DNA of 62,714 bases from Chloroflexota bacterium (GCA_011525385.1 WTGF01000066.1:1-62714); one strand, 5' to 3'. Shown: positions 25,233 through 34,532, numbered from the stretch's first letter. A program made the numbers and translations. The notes: a model not told the origin generated them from the letters alone.

Positions 25233-25335
25233 CTTTTCTAACCCCTCCCCCGGCCCCTCCCCAAAGCTTTGGGGAGGGGTGACTCGCCTTTGAGAAAAGA
25301 TTTTCACATGACTAACTTGGTACTATTGAGATTCT
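25233..25335. repeat. family B repeat with right end
   Basis: TTTTCTAACCCCTCCCCCGG, then CCCTCCCCAAAGCTTTGGGG with GAGGGG: a good palindrome (CCCCTCCCCAAAGC/GCTTTGGGGAGGGG). It is followed by the right end CATGACTAACTTGGTACTAT. The left terminal repeat is not recognisable. The surrounding gap (25083-25483) otherwise holds only a promoter. Confidence 0.7.
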
Positions 25336-25399
25336 ATTGCAAGATGATGCGGATTCGGTACGTTCTCATTTTTCACCACTACTCAATTCTCCAGAAACG

Positions 25400-25427
25400 T
25401 TGCTTGGCGTCACATCTGACCTATAAT
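25400..25427 (+). promoter_or_regulatory. promoter of the copper monooxygenase gene
   Basis: TTGCTT (25400-25405), a 16-bp spacer and TATAAT (25422-25427). The same two hexamers occur ahead of thrS (15-bp spacer). The start codon lies 57 bp downstream with AAAGGTG before it. Confidence 0.5.
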
Positions 25428-25483
25428 CAGTTTAGTAACTGATGCTATATTCTTGCCAGCCAAGGGATTCCAAAGGTGAAGTC

Positions 25484-26911
25484 ATGAGATATATTGTCAT
25501 TATACTGGTAGTCTTGTTTAGCGCTGTTTCGGCATTGGCGCATGGCGACAAGACACATGACGAAGACGAAACCGAGGCGGGCGATTTCAGCGCCGTCGCT
25601 GTGCCGGAGAATCCCACCTATCACCAGCATGTTCGTCCCATTCTGGAAGCAAGCTGCGTCGCTTGTCACTCTGATGGGCAGATCGCCGCTTACGCGCCCT
25701 TAACCAGCCAAGACGACGTGATATATTTCGCCGATGATATCGCATTTCATGTGTCGGCTCGTCTGATGCCGCCCTGGATGCCCTCTTCCATGAACATCCC
25801 CTTGAAGAACGACCGCAGCCTTTCTGACGAGGAGATCGCTACCATTATCGCCTGGGCCGAGGGTGGCGCCGAAAGCGGCGACGAGGAAAGCTACGAACCG
25901 CCAGCAGCGACATATGCCTTCGCCGAGGTTCGCGCCGATATGACGCTGCAACTCGACGAGCCTTATCCACCGGACGAAGATGCGCAAGACGATTACCGCT
26001 GTTTCGCCTTCCCGCTGGAGATCGGGTCTCCGAGTTTTATCACCGCCTACGAATTCATCCCCGATGTGGCGAAGATGGCGCATCATGGCATCGTCTATCT
26101 GCTCGACGAATCGTTGGCGCCGGAAATCGCCGCGCGCGATTACGAAGATGGACGCCCCGGCTGGTCCTGCTATGGAAGCGCCGGTTTGTCCAAAGGCGGC
26201 GATATCATCGCGACCTGGACGCCCGGCACATTCGGCGTCCGCTACCCCGAGGGTACGGGTTATCGGGTCGAGCCCGGCGAGAACATTGTCGTTCAGATAC
26301 ACTACAATCTGTGGGGGACGCGCGCGCCCGATCGCACGCGGGTCCACCTGGAACTGGAGCCGGACGGCAGCGGACTTGAGGAGTTGATGACGCTGCCCTT
26401 AAGCGCGCCGGTGGAGATCCCCTGCCCCGGCGATGTCGAAGGTCCGCAATGCCAGCGTGAAAACGCCATCAAGCGCATCGCTGAGCTATACGGCGAAAAA
26501 CTGTCAAGACTACCGGACAAGCGCTTGAAGGATTGCCGACAGACGCTGGAAGATTATGCTGAAAACACGGGCGAACACGCCGTCACCTATTGCGATTTCC
26601 CGTCGCCTTTCCCCTTCACCTTGACTCTCTACGGCGTATTGGGTCACATGCACGAACTCGGTCGCAGCTTCCGCATGGAACTCAATCCGGAGGGAGACGA
26701 ACCCGTCATGCTGCTGGACATCCCGCGTTGGGATTTCCATTGGCAGGATCGTTATCAGTTCGTCGAGCCGGTGAAGGTCAATTTCGGCAGCGTGCTGCGC
26801 ATGACCTGTACCTGGGACAACAGACCGTCGGATGATCCGCGTTACGTAGTTTGGGGCGAGGGCACGGCGGACGAGATGTGCTTTGGCACGGTGATGATCA
26901 AGAAGCCATAG
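25484..26911 (+). CDS. exported cytochrome c / copper type II ascorbate-dependent monooxygenase fusion
   Basis: This 475-residue exported protein starts at ATG 25484 (MRYIVIIL), with AAAGGTG upstream and a signal peptide ending SALAHG. A single heme c site CVACH lies at residues 58-62 in a domain like those of planctomycete-type cytochromes. A PHM/DBM-like copper monooxygenase region follows, where all six copper ligands can be proposed: HH in KMAHHGIVY (about 200), His in VQIHYN (about 271), HMH in LGHMHELG (about 387-389), and Met in RMTCTWDN (about 440). Such enzymes hydroxylate carbon with copper and an electron donor. The fused heme may deliver those electrons. A Cys-rich insert separates the two copper halves. 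Confidence 0.85.
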   Translation: MRYIVIILVVLFSAVSALAHGDKTHDEDETEAGDFSAVAVPENPTYHQHVRPILEASCVACHSDGQIAAYAPLTSQDDVIYFADDIAFHVSARLMPPWMPSSMNIPLKNDRSLSDEEIATIIAWAEGGAESGDEESYEPPAATYAFAEVRADMTLQLDEPYPPDEDAQDDYRCFAFPLEIGSPSFITAYEFIPDVAKMAHHGIVYLLDESLAPEIAARDYEDGRPGWSCYGSAGLSKGGDIIATWTPGTFGVRYPEGTGYRVEPGENIVVQIHYNLWGTRAPDRTRVHLELEPDGSGLEELMTLPLSAPVEIPCPGDVEGPQCQRENAIKRIAELYGEKLSRLPDKRLKDCRQTLEDYAENTGEHAVTYCDFPSPFPFTLTLYGVLGHMHELGRSFRMELNPEGDEPVMLLDIPRWDFHWQDRYQFVEPVKVNFGSVLRMTCTWDNRPSDDPRYVVWGEGTADEMCFGTVMIKKP

Positions 26912-26922
26912 TGCCCGCAGCG

Positions 26923-27576
26923 CTAGTTCCCGAACAAGTTCATCATATAGTCAGTGGAGATGCCTTGGGATTCGAGGTGCGTTTTGAGCTTGCGCCGGGC
27001 GTCGTGGATCAGCTTGTAAAGCGCGTTGCGGTTTGTGCCCATGCGCTCGGCCAGCACGTCCATGGGAATGCCCTTAAGCGCAACAGCGACCAGCGCTTGA
27101 TACTGCCGCTCGGTCAAGGACTCTTTCAGCGCGGACTCGATTTTCTCGAGCACATCGTCGCGCTCGGCGACTTTTTCCGGCGTGGGAGGCGGCGGGGAGG
27201 CCAAGCGACTTGTCGCTGGCAGCAATTCGCCATCCGCCGTCAATTCGTCCAGGCTGAAGTCCCTGTAGCGCGCGCGGCGCAAATCGCTGATGGCCAGGCG
27301 CACCGCGATTTTGTTGGCCCAGGTCGTGAAGCGGCTTTCGCCGCGGAAATTATCCAGGTTGTCCATCACGCGCAGGGTGGCGTCTTGCGCCAGGTCTTCC
27401 GCCATTTGCGCCAATTCCTGCGCCGCCAATCCGCGCAGGTCGCTGCGGTCCTGGCTGAGGTAAAAGTAGATGCTGCGCTGCAGACGTTTTCGCAGTTCCG
27501 CCAGCGCGTCAGTTTGCGCGGCGTCGCCCGCTCCGCGCAGCGCCGCGATCCATTGCTCGTTTGTGCGACTCGTCAT
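26923..27576 (-). CDS. ECF-type RNA polymerase sigma factor
   Basis: This 217-residue sigma-70-family protein has a region 2 with DLAQDATLRVMDNL and FRGESRFTTWANKIAVRLAI (about 65-96), a Pro-rich linker near 125-135, and region 4 with LTERQYQALVAVALKGIPMD and LAERMGTNRNALYKLIHDAR forming the helix-turn-helix. It directs polymerase to a specific promoter set. No anti-sigma factor or sensor lies next to it; its downstream neighbour is the convergent copper enzyme (12 bp apart) and ftsH runs divergently upstream. How its activity is controlled is not evident from the sequence. Confidence 0.9.
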   Translation of the reverse strand: MTSRTNEQWIAALRGAGDAAQTDALAELRKRLQRSIYFYLSQDRSDLRGLAAQELAQMAEDLAQDATLRVMDNLDNFRGESRFTTWANKIAVRLAISDLRRARYRDFSLDELTADGELLPATSRLASPPPPTPEKVAERDDVLEKIESALKESLTERQYQALVAVALKGIPMDVLAERMGTNRNALYKLIHDARRKLKTHLESQGISTDYMMNLFGN

Positions 27577-27808
27577 ACAATACCGTTCAGTGGCTGCCCC
27601 TTGTCGTCGCGCTCATGATAGCGGACTATCGTTAATTATTCACTGGCGGAACGGTGAAAACCGCGTGACCCAACACCGCGAATGGCCATTTTCTGAAATC
27701 AGTCCGCCGGCAAATCGAAGAGATTTATCACCTTTTGCCCTGCAAGTGGGTCTATAGTAGTGAAGAGGCGCAATCAAGAGAGCAGCTATCGAGAACGGAG
27801 TCTCAATC

Positions 27809-29737
27809 ATGAGCAATCGACCCGATCCGCCACGTCACGTGACCGAAGGCGGCAAGGATAACAAAAAGAATCAGGACGGCAACAAATCGCCCTTCGGCAA
27901 TCCCAATGCGCAACGCATGTGGATCATCCTCGGTATTATCGTGCTGGTGATGTTCTTGCTTGTCTTCAACGGGCGCGGCGGACCCAGCTTCACCAACAGC
28001 TTGCCCATAAACGAGTTGGCCTCGCATATTCGACAGGGGCGCGTCGAGCGCATCGTTGAGCGAGGCGGCCACGACCTCTTTGTCACCTACACCGATGGCA
28101 CGACACAAACCGCCTATAAGGATTCATCGTCCAGCTTCTACGAATTGATGGACGCCCTGGATGTGTCGGGCGCGGCTTTGGAAAACCTGACCTTTGTGGC
28201 GCAGCCGGGCGATAACTCGCAGCAGATCATCTTCCAGATTCTGCTCGGTGTGGTGCCGATTCTGATCATCGTTTGGTTCCTGTGGCGCATGATGCGCTCA
28301 ATGCGCGCCGGCCAAGACCAGGCGATGAGTTTTGGCCGGAGCAAGCCCCGGGTCTCGCGCGATATGGAACGTCCTCAAGTGACATTCACCGATGTGGCGG
28401 GGGCGGAAGAAGCCAAGGAAGACCTGCAAGAGATCGTAGAGTTTTTGAAGGAGCCCGAGAAGTTCATTCGCCTGGGCGCGCGCGTGCCCAAGGGCGTGCT
28501 GATGGTCGGCCCGCCCGGCACTGGCAAGACTCTAATGGCGCGCGCCGTGGCAGGGGAGGCGGGCGTGCCGTTTTTCAGCATATCCGGCTCGGAATTCGTC
28601 GAGATGTTCGTTGGCGTGGGCGCCAGCCGGGTCCGCGACCTGTTCGAGCGGGCCAAGGCGGAGGCGCCCGCGATCGTCTTCGTCGACGAGATTGACGCCG
28701 TCGGCCGGCACCGTGGCGCGGGCTTGGGCGGCGGGCACGACGAGCGCGAACAGACCTTGAACCAGATCCTGGTCGAGATGGACGGCTTCGACAACGACAC
28801 GAATATCATCATCATCGCCGCCACCAACCGACCCGATATCCTGGATCCGGCGCTGCTGCGCCCGGGTCGTTTTGACCGCAAGGTGGTCATGGACAATCCC
28901 GATGTCAAGGGTCGGCAGGACATTTTGAAAGTGCATTCGCGCGGCAAGCCGCTGGGGGCGGATGTCGACGTGGAAGCGCTAGCCAAGATCACGGCCGGTT
29001 TCTCGGGCGCGGACCTGGAGAATCTGGTAAACGAGGCGGCGATCCTGGCCGCCCGGCGCAATAAAAAGTCGATCGGCATGAGCGAGATGCAAGAATCAAT
29101 GGAGCGCGTGGTGATGGGACCGGAACGCCGCAGCCGCGTCATCACGCCAGAAGAGAAAGAAAAAGTCGCCTATCACGAAGCCGGGCACGCCCTGCTCTTC
29201 CACCTGTTGGAGAATACCAGCCCGGTGCACAAGATCACGATTGTGTCGCGCGGGCGCGCCGGCGGCTATGTGATGCCCCTGCCCTCCGGCGACGATATGC
29301 TGGTCACGCGCGAGAAATTCGAGGACGACATCGTGGCCGCCATGGGCGGGCGGGCCGCGGAGGAGATCATCTTCAATCAGTTCACCACCGGCGCCAGCAA
29401 CGACTTGCAGCAAGCCACCCGCATGGCGCGGGCCATGGTGACGCAGTTCGGCATGAGCGACTTGCTGGGTCCGCGCTCTTATGGCAACGGGCAGGGCGCC
29501 GTCTTCCTGGGGCGCGAGATCGCCGAGCAGCGCGATTACAGCGAGCATTACGCGCAGCAGATCGACGATGAGGTCAAGCGCATCTTGCAGAGCGCGTACC
29601 AGCGGGCGAAAGACATTCTGCTGGATCAGCGCGGCAAGATGGAAGAACTGGTCGAGATACTGATCGAGCGCGAGACGCTCAACGCGGATGAGTTCGTCGA
29701 GATCGTGGATGGTCCGGCGGCTGCGCCGGCGACGTGA
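27809..29737 (+). CDS. ftsH: ATP-dependent zinc metalloprotease FtsH
   Basis: This 642-residue membrane-bound AAA+ protease degrades damaged membrane proteins and short-lived regulators. Two membrane segments flank a periplasmic-type domain (about 37-54 and 142-160). The AAA domain has Walker A GPPGTGKT (about 233-240), Walker [14 protein letters not shown], and the second region of homology [18 protein letters not shown]. The zinc site HEAGH lies near 457-461 with a downstream Asp in [16 protein letters not shown]. The length is normal. The N-terminal roughly 35 residues are Lys/Asn-rich and cytoplasmic. A strong terminator follows directly. Confidence 0.96.
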   Translation: MSNRPDPPRHVTEGGKDNKKNQDGNKSPFGNPNAQRMWIILGIIVLVMFLLVFNGRGGPSFTNSLPINELASHIRQGRVERIVERGGHDLFVTYTDGTTQTAYKDSSSSFYELMDALDVSGAALENLTFVAQPGDNSQQIIFQILLGVVPILIIVWFLWRMMRSMRAGQDQAMSFGRSKPRVSRDMERPQVTFTDVAGAEEAKEDLQEIVEFLKEPEKFIRLGARVPKGVLMVGPPGTGKTLMARAVAGEAGVPFFSISGSEFVEMFVGVGASRVRDLFERAKAEAPAIVFVDEIDAVGRHRGAGLGGGHDEREQTLNQILVEMDGFDNDTNIIIIAATNRPDILDPALLRPGRFDRKVVMDNPDVKGRQDILKVHSRGKPLGADVDVEALAKITAGFSGADLENLVNEAAILAARRNKKSIGMSEMQESMERVVMGPERRSRVITPEEKEKVAYHEAGHALLFHLLENTSPVHKITIVSRGRAGGYVMPLPSGDDMLVTREKFEDDIVAAMGGRAAEEIIFNQFTTGASNDLQQATRMARAMVTQFGMSDLLGPRSYGNGQGAVFLGREIAEQRDYSEHYAQQIDDEVKRILQSAYQRAKDILLDQRGKMEELVEILIERETLNADEFVEIVDGPAAAPAT

Positions 29738-29762
29738 GCCAAACGACAAACTCAAACCGAAG

Positions 29763-29789
29763 GGGCGAGCCAACGGCTTGCCCTTTTTT
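29763..29789 (+). terminator. intrinsic terminator of ftsH
   Basis: GGGCGAGCC (29763-29771) pairs with GGCTTGCCC (29775-29783) over a 3-base loop, followed by six T residues. Confidence 0.9.
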
Positions 29790-29897
29790 GTGTGCCAGCA
29801 GACTTTCGTTTGAAGCGCAAGACTGATAGAATTTGCGAACGGTTTGCATTGAGTCTGTAAATCTTTGCTGGCACAGTCCTGACGATGGGAGCACCCG

Positions 29898-30349
29898 TTG
29901 GCGCAATATCTAATCAGGAAAGACGAATATCAATATGTTGTTTTTCTTTCTCACGCGTCGGAGGATAAAGACGACGTCGCGCGGCCGCTGGCAGTGTTGC
30001 TTCAAGGGCGGGGACTGCGCGTCTGGTATGACGAGTTTGAACTTAGAATCGGCGATAATCTGGTCGCGAAGTTGAACGCGGGAATAAATGCGAGTCGATT
30101 TGGCATTCTCGTATTGTCAAAAGACTTTTTTGGCAAAGACTGGACCAAATATGAGCTTGACGCATTGGAAAATCTTGCGGTGACAGAGGACCGCATTCTT
30201 TTCCTATCTGGCACAATATTACCGGGCACGAAGTTAGAGCGTACCGCGCTTCGCTGTCAAATATTGTTGCACGAAGTACGGCAACTCATAACATCGAGGA
30301 AATCGCTGACGAAATCCTCGCGGTAATTCGAATACACTACGCCGATTAG
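29898..30349 (+). pseudogene. TIR-domain protein gene with a frameshift at a T run
   Basis: The open frame from TTG 29898 encodes a TIR_2-type domain: VVFLSHASEDKDDVARPLA, then LRVWYDEFELRIGDNL and SKDFFGKDWTKYELDAL. The Glu of YELDAL is the expected NADase residue. After RIL the frame becomes atypical and stops at 30326. From 30203 another frame (offset by two bases) continues the family pattern: PIWHNITGHEVRAY, later NIEEIADEILAVIRIHY, to TAG at 30347-30349. The break lies at CTTTTCC (30198-30204): one added T or two lost T residues restores a full TIR of about 150 residues. It is a true mutation, a read error, or recoding; I cannot decide. GC is lower than in ftsH. It lies 104 bp upstream of a DUF1883 gene. 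Confidence 0.85.
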
Positions 30350-30453
30350 GCAAGGAGCTGAGCTAGCATGGATTGGCGATTCAACATGGTTACGCTTGTA
30401 CAAGAGAATCTGTTACAATAATCGTTGAGCGCTGTCTCCGGAGGAAATTGACG

Positions 30454-30735
30454 ATGCAATTCATAAAACATGACTTAGGACATAGGACAGACGGAGATAT
30501 GGTTGAGGTAAGTCTTACAGCCGCCGCCAATGTTCGCTTGCTGGACAGTTCAAATTTACGGAAGTACCGCTATGGGCAGAAATTCAAGTATATCGGCGGC
30601 CACTACAAGCATTCGCCTGTTCAATTCGAGATTCCTCGCGCCGGGCACTGGTATGTTGTTGTGGACTTGGGCGGTTATGCAGGAGAAGTAGGTTCGTCGA
30701 TTCGCGTTCTGTCTGGAGAAGCTCTGACGGGCTGA
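30454..30735 (+). CDS. DUF1883 domain protein, TIR-associated
   Basis: This 93-residue protein consists only of a DUF1883 domain: MQFIKHDLGH, then NVRLLDSSNLRKYRYGQKF, KYIGGHYKHSP and a closing GHWYVVVDLGGYAGEVGSS. The start ATG 30454 has an ideal GGAGG at 30440-30444; an upstream in-frame extension is not needed. The function is unknown, but from memory DUF1883 is often fused N-terminal to TIR_2 domains in predicted immune or signalling proteins, with the DUF as likely sensor. Here it is a separate gene placed after the TIR gene. That makes a split two-protein version plausible. Confidence 0.85.
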   Translation: MQFIKHDLGHRTDGDMVEVSLTAAANVRLLDSSNLRKYRYGQKFKYIGGHYKHSPVQFEIPRAGHWYVVVDLGGYAGEVGSSIRVLSGEALTG

Positions 30736-30905
30736 GCAGGCAAATCAGCGCCCTCGCTTAGGCAAAATAGGCTGTGGCTGAATTTCCTCCATTATTACCC
30801 ACGTTTGGCCCTAGCTTCTATGACAGCTTGAATGTGCTCTTGGCACGCGTAAGAGAGCGGAGAGTTTGTAGCAACAGCACCACCCCGCGCTTATATCTCT
30901 CTACG

Positions 30906-31256
30906 TCACTTGATTGGTTCGCTAGAAATTGCGTCAATGCGCTTCACGAGGTAATCCGCCACTACAGACAGAACCCCTACTTGGGAACCGATAGATGCTC
31001 CAAAAACCACACCAAAGATCATTCCAGACAGCGCGCCACCGCCCAATGTGGCTACCGCTAGGGCCGAGAAGTCAAAAGAAGATTGTCTCGAGCTTTCGAG
31101 GGAGCTCAAAACCATTGTAGAAGAGCCTGTTATGACAATTACGGCGGCGGCCACCAAGCCAACGATGAACAGTCCCAAAACAGCGCCGACCAGCATGCCG
31201 ACTACGCTCGCGAAGATCGCCCGTGCAATGAGCTTGACAAATCCTTTTGGTAACAC
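30906..31256 (-). CDS. small glycine-rich two-segment membrane protein
   Basis: This 116-residue protein has a hydrophobic hairpin at about 11-47 (VVGMLVGAVLGLFIVGLVAA) and a second glycine-rich segment at about 70-100 with small-residue spacing (LGGGALSGMIFGVVFG). This is the glycine-zipper style seen in membrane-inserting small proteins and some effectors. It starts at GTG 31256, with GGAG 9 bases upstream. It points toward the DUF1883 gene, 170 bp away, so the two genes converge. No family is recognised. It may be part of the TIR cassette or unrelated. Confidence 0.65.
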   Translation of the reverse strand: MLPKGFVKLIARAIFASVVGMLVGAVLGLFIVGLVAAAVIVITGSSTMVLSSLESSRQSSFDFSALAVATLGGGALSGMIFGVVFGASIGSQVGVLSVVADYLVKRIDAISSEPIK

Positions 31257-31311
31257 TGATTCTCACTCCGTCAACGTCTCAATCCAAAAATAGCAAAGAG
31301 AGTCTCGACAT

Positions 31312-31371
31312 TCAAGTCACCCGGTGGCAACTCATGTAGTGATTCGGCCGCGCCTTGATCAGGGGAGGACG
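31312..31371 (-). pseudogene. remnant of the 3' end of an Opp/Dpp ATPase gene
   Basis: Read on the minus strand, this stretch encodes PPLIKARPNHYMSCHRVT and a TGA stop. It matches the last 18 residues of the intact ATPase at 32468 ([21 protein letters not shown] stop) with three changes; the DNA is about 85 percent identical by eye over some 55 bp. Upstream the frame meets the stop of the 31393 gene, so nothing else of the ATPase remains. The differences are partly conservative, which suggests an older paralogue or duplication. The gene at 31393-32400 sits exactly between the two tails. Confidence 0.75.
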
Positions 31372-31392
31372 GAGCTTGCTGCCCCGCCGCAA

Positions 31393-32400
31393 TTAACCCC
31401 GCAGCAGCTTTTCCAACGAGGGCCCGCGCCCGTGAGCATGCAGCATATCTCCGGTAAAGGCGACCAGCCCCGCGCAGTTGCCATGTGACAGGACCGCATT
31501 CAAAACTTTCTCCCATTCCCTCTCTGAGCATGGACCGCCGTTGCTGGGCAACGGATCGACCTGTACAAATGGGACGAGCGGTCTATCCGTCTGCGCCGCC
31601 AACTCATCCAGGATTTCCGTCATCCAGCCAGGTGATAAACCCAGAACATGATGATACAGCATTGGCGAGAAGCGGTCGGCATGCGCGGACAATTCAGACA
31701 GTCGTTGACCAAGCAGATCTTCTCGCTGTTGGGATTTCGCTGGCACGATATCCAAACCTAAAGGTTTGCCCTTCAAATAGGTATCGACTATTGATTTCGC
31801 TTGGGCGACAAAGTCAGTGATGATCCAGCATTTGAAATCAATCCACTTGTCCCTATGCACCCGCAAAATCCAATCGGCTTGTTGCCTTGTGGCGCCGGCG
31901 GGAATATCAATAGCCGCGTAATCCGCAAAGCGCTTGAGCGTGCGCTCGTCGAAACTCGATTCCAGCGGTGCGGGGGTATCATCGCGCAATTCACGTTCCC
32001 AATGCAGGGGCCAGCGAATGAAATCCAGCCAGATTCCATCCAGTTTGTAGGTTTTCGTCATTTGCTTGAGAACATCAAGACGCGATTGGGCATAAGTTTG
32101 GCAAGTTGGCGTAATGCCAATATACCAATTCATTTGCGGACGCCGTCGCCCATCCCGGCAGACGGGATGAAGTTTGGGATTATGCGCCAGCGCATCGTTG
32201 TCGTGAAAACAGGTCAGACCGCCGACAAAGCTCAAGCCATTATCATGCGCGATTTGAATAATATCGCCGGGATAATGATCCGCTTCGGCAAAGATCGCGT
32301 TGAGGCCATAGCGCTTGTAACGCTTCAGTTCGGCTTCGGCTCGTGTTGAACTCCAGCACTGCCAATCAGGCAAGCCCAAATATGCGCCGATAATGGTCAT
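31393..32400 (-). CDS. putative TIM-barrel glycoside-hydrolase-like protein
   Basis: This 335-residue cytoplasmic protein has the features of hypothetical glycosidase families (GHL/DUF4015-like barrels): an N-terminal IIGAYLGLPDW, a strand with LNAIFAEADHYPGDI, YKLDGIWLDFIRWPLHWE near 140 (Asp as possible catalytic acid), and RFSPMLYHHVLGLSPGWM near 240. No signal peptide is seen. The substrate is not predictable. It lies between the full oppF-like gene and a second oppF tail, so it may have arrived by an insertion that duplicated the target end. It ends just upstream of that tail. Confidence 0.7.
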   Translation of the reverse strand: MTIIGAYLGLPDWQCWSSTRAEAELKRYKRYGLNAIFAEADHYPGDIIQIAHDNGLSFVGGLTCFHDNDALAHNPKLHPVCRDGRRRPQMNWYIGITPTCQTYAQSRLDVLKQMTKTYKLDGIWLDFIRWPLHWERELRDDTPAPLESSFDERTLKRFADYAAIDIPAGATRQQADWILRVHRDKWIDFKCWIITDFVAQAKSIVDTYLKGKPLGLDIVPAKSQQREDLLGQRLSELSAHADRFSPMLYHHVLGLSPGWMTEILDELAAQTDRPLVPFVQVDPLPSNGGPCSEREWEKVLNAVLSHGNCAGLVAFTGDMLHAHGRGPSLEKLLRG

Positions 32401-32467
32401 TAAGCGGCTCCGCGAAGAAAAAAGCGATCGCCCCGAGGCTTGCCCTGCGGCAAAAAGCTAGCTTGAA

Positions 32468-33496
32468 CTAAGTCACCCGATGGCAACTCACATAGTGATT
32501 TGGCCGCACCTCGATGAGTGGGGGATCCGGCTCTTGGAAACAGAGGTCGAAGACCACCGGACAGCGGGTGTTGAAGTTGCAGCCGGTGGGCGGATTGGCC
32601 GGGTTGGGCAGATCGCCGGAGATAATGATGCGCTGGCGGTTTTCCTCCACTTGCGGGTCGGGCACTGGCACCGCCGACAATAGCGCTTGCGTATAGGGAT
32701 GCTGGGGGTTTTCGTATACTTCATCCACGGGACCCAGCTCGACGATCTTGCCCAGGTACATGACCGCTACGCGATCGCAGATATGGCGCACCATGCTCAA
32801 GTCATGAGCGATGAAGAGATAGGTCAAGCCAAGCTCGTCTTGCAGTTCCTCCATCAAGTTCACCACCTGCGCCTGGATCGACACATCCAGGGCCGAGATC
32901 GGCTCGTCGGCCACGATAAAGCTCGGCTCCAGCGCCAGCGCGCGGGCGATACCGATGCGCTGCCGTTGCCCGCCGGAGAACTCGTGCGGGTAGCGATTGA
33001 TGAAATAAGGATTTAGACCCACCTTCTCCATTAACTCTTCGACGTACTGCTGGCGTTCTTTCTTGTTGTTGTAAATCTTGTGGATCTGCAGGGGTTCGCT
33101 GACGATGCTGCCGACGGTCATGCGTGGGTTCAAGGAGGCGAAGGGATCCTGAAAGATGATTTGCATCTTGCGGCGCATCTGCCGCAATTCATTACCGGTC
33201 ATGGTGGAGAGTTCTTGCCCCTCGAATTTGACGCTGCCTTCCGTGGGGCGATACAACTGCAAGATCGTCCGACCGGTGGTACTCTTGCCGCAGCCGGATT
33301 CACCGACCAGCCCCAGCGTTTCCCCGCGAACGACATTAAAGCTGATGCCATCCACCGCGCGCACCGCCCCAACCTGCCGCTGAAATACGATGCCGGCGGA
33401 AATCGGGAAGTACTTCTTCAGGTTGTTGACCTCGAGGATATAGTCGTCGTCCCGTTTTTCCTTGTCCATTGTCATGGTCATCGCTTCACTAGACAT
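32468..33496 (-). CDS. oligopeptide/dipeptide ABC transporter ATPase (OppF/DppF-type)
   Basis: This 342-residue ATPase powers import of peptides or related solutes. It has Walker [10 protein letters not shown] (about 62-70), a Q-loop [13 protein letters not shown], signature [15 protein letters not shown] (about 168-182) and Walker [14 protein letters not shown]. The C-terminal oligo_HPY extension contains [16 protein letters not shown], whose Cys residues are typical of the Fe-S-linked tail of this family. It overlaps the upstream DppD-type gene by 8 bp, so translation is coupled. Permease and substrate-binding genes are not in the window. A second copy of its last codons lies at 31312. Confidence 0.92.
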   Translation of the reverse strand: MSSEAMTMTMDKEKRDDDYILEVNNLKKYFPISAGIVFQRQVGAVRAVDGISFNVVRGETLGLVGESGCGKSTTGRTILQLYRPTEGSVKFEGQELSTMTGNELRQMRRKMQIIFQDPFASLNPRMTVGSIVSEPLQIHKIYNNKKERQQYVEELMEKVGLNPYFINRYPHEFSGGQRQRIGIARALALEPSFIVADEPISALDVSIQAQVVNLMEELQDELGLTYLFIAHDLSMVRHICDRVAVMYLGKIVELGPVDEVYENPQHPYTQALLSAVPVPDPQVEENRQRIIISGDLPNPANPPTGCNFNTRCPVVFDLCFQEPDPPLIEVRPNHYVSCHRVT

Positions 33497-34532
33497 TTTG
33501 CGCTACCCCCTCGCGGATGTCGGCCCAACAAGACATAACATGTGTGCCATCGCCATTGGAATCGGGCACCGCCTCAAGGGGCGGTCGCTCGTCCCAACAT
33601 CTTTGCAACTCGAATTGCTCGCGAACGTCGCAACGCGCGGCGAAGGGACAGCCGGCCGGTTCATTGCGCATATCGGGCGGCGAGCCTTCGATTTGAACCA
33701 GTTTTTCTTCGCCGCTGGAATCCAAACGCGGCAGCGAACCCAATAGCCCTACCGTATACGGATGACGTGAATCGCCAAAAACTTCGTGCGAGGAGCCGGA
33801 TTCCATAATGCGCCCGCCGTACATCACCTGGATGCGATCGGTTATGCCGGCGACCACGCCCAGATCATGGGTGATCCAGATCATCGCCATATTAAATTCG
33901 TCTTTCAGTTGTTTGACCAACTCGATTATCTGCGCCTGGATGGTGACATCCAGGGCGGTGGTTGGCTCGTCGGCGATCAAGAGCTTGGGATTGCAGGACA
34001 GTCCCATGGCGATCATCACGCGCTGACGCATCCCGCCGGAGAATTGGTGTGGATAGTCATCGAGCCGGCGATAGGCATCGGGAATACCGACCATATCGAG
34101 CAAGTCGGCGGCGCGCTTGCGCGACTGTGAGGTATTCATACCCTCATGCAATTTCAGTGATTCAGTGATCTGTGTGCCGATGGTCAGCACCGGGTTCAGC
34201 GAAGTCATCGGATCCTGGAAGATCATGGCAATTTCCTTGCCACGTATAAGCCGCATTTGATCGGGTTTCAACTGCAGCAAATCTCGTCCTTCAAAGTTGA
34301 CCGTGCCCGATTCAACTTTGCCTGGCGGGCTGGGGATCAAACCCATGACAGCCAAGGAACTGACGCTCTTGCCGCTACCGCTTTCGCCAACAATGCCAAG
34401 CGTTTCGCCCTCTTCCAGGTCGTAGGAAACGCCATTGACCGCGTAGACCGTTCCTTCTTGCGTATAAAACCGGACAACGAGGTCCTTAACCTCAAGTATG
34501 ACGCCCAATGTCGCACCCTCCTCCCGCAACAA
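33489..34532 (-). CDS. oligopeptide/dipeptide ABC transporter ATPase (OppD/DppD-type)
   Basis: This 347-residue ATPase is the partner of the downstream OppF-type protein. It has Walker [10 protein letters not shown] (about 48-56), [12 protein letters not shown], signature [15 protein letters not shown] (about 165-179), Walker [14 protein letters not shown], and a C-terminal oligo_HPY domain with GCPFAARCD and a late Cys. Together the pair energises a peptide-class importer whose membrane subunits must lie elsewhere. The start may be the GTC/TTG region a few codons in ([12 protein letters not shown] is the usual beginning), but the called ATG is acceptable. It is first in the operon. Confidence 0.92.
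   Translation of the reverse strand: MLREEGATLGVILEVKDLVVRFYTQEGTVYAVNGVSYDLEEGETLGIVGESGSGKSVSSLAVMGLIPSPPGKVESGTVNFEGRDLLQLKPDQMRLIRGKEIAMIFQDPMTSLNPVLTIGTQITESLKLHEGMNTSQSRKRAADLLDMVGIPDAYRRLDDYPHQFSGGMRQRVMIAMGLSCNPKLLIADEPTTALDVTIQAQIIELVKQLKDEFNMAMIWITHDLGVVAGITDRIQVMYGGRIMESGSSHEVFGDSRHPYTVGLLGSLPRLDSSGEEKLVQIEGSPPDMRNEPAGCPFAARCDVREQFELQRCWDERPPLEAVPDSNGDGTHVMSCWADIREGVAQNV

Noticed and set aside
30774..31061. 95-residue plus-strand frame after DUF1883
   Set aside because: No ribosome site, Arg/Ser/Cys-rich without family pattern, and its end overlaps the better supported minus-strand membrane protein.
32401..32467. terminator after the oppF-like gene
   Set aside because: GCGATCGC with T run on the minus strand is self-complementary but leaves no loop; no convincing stem-loop was found.
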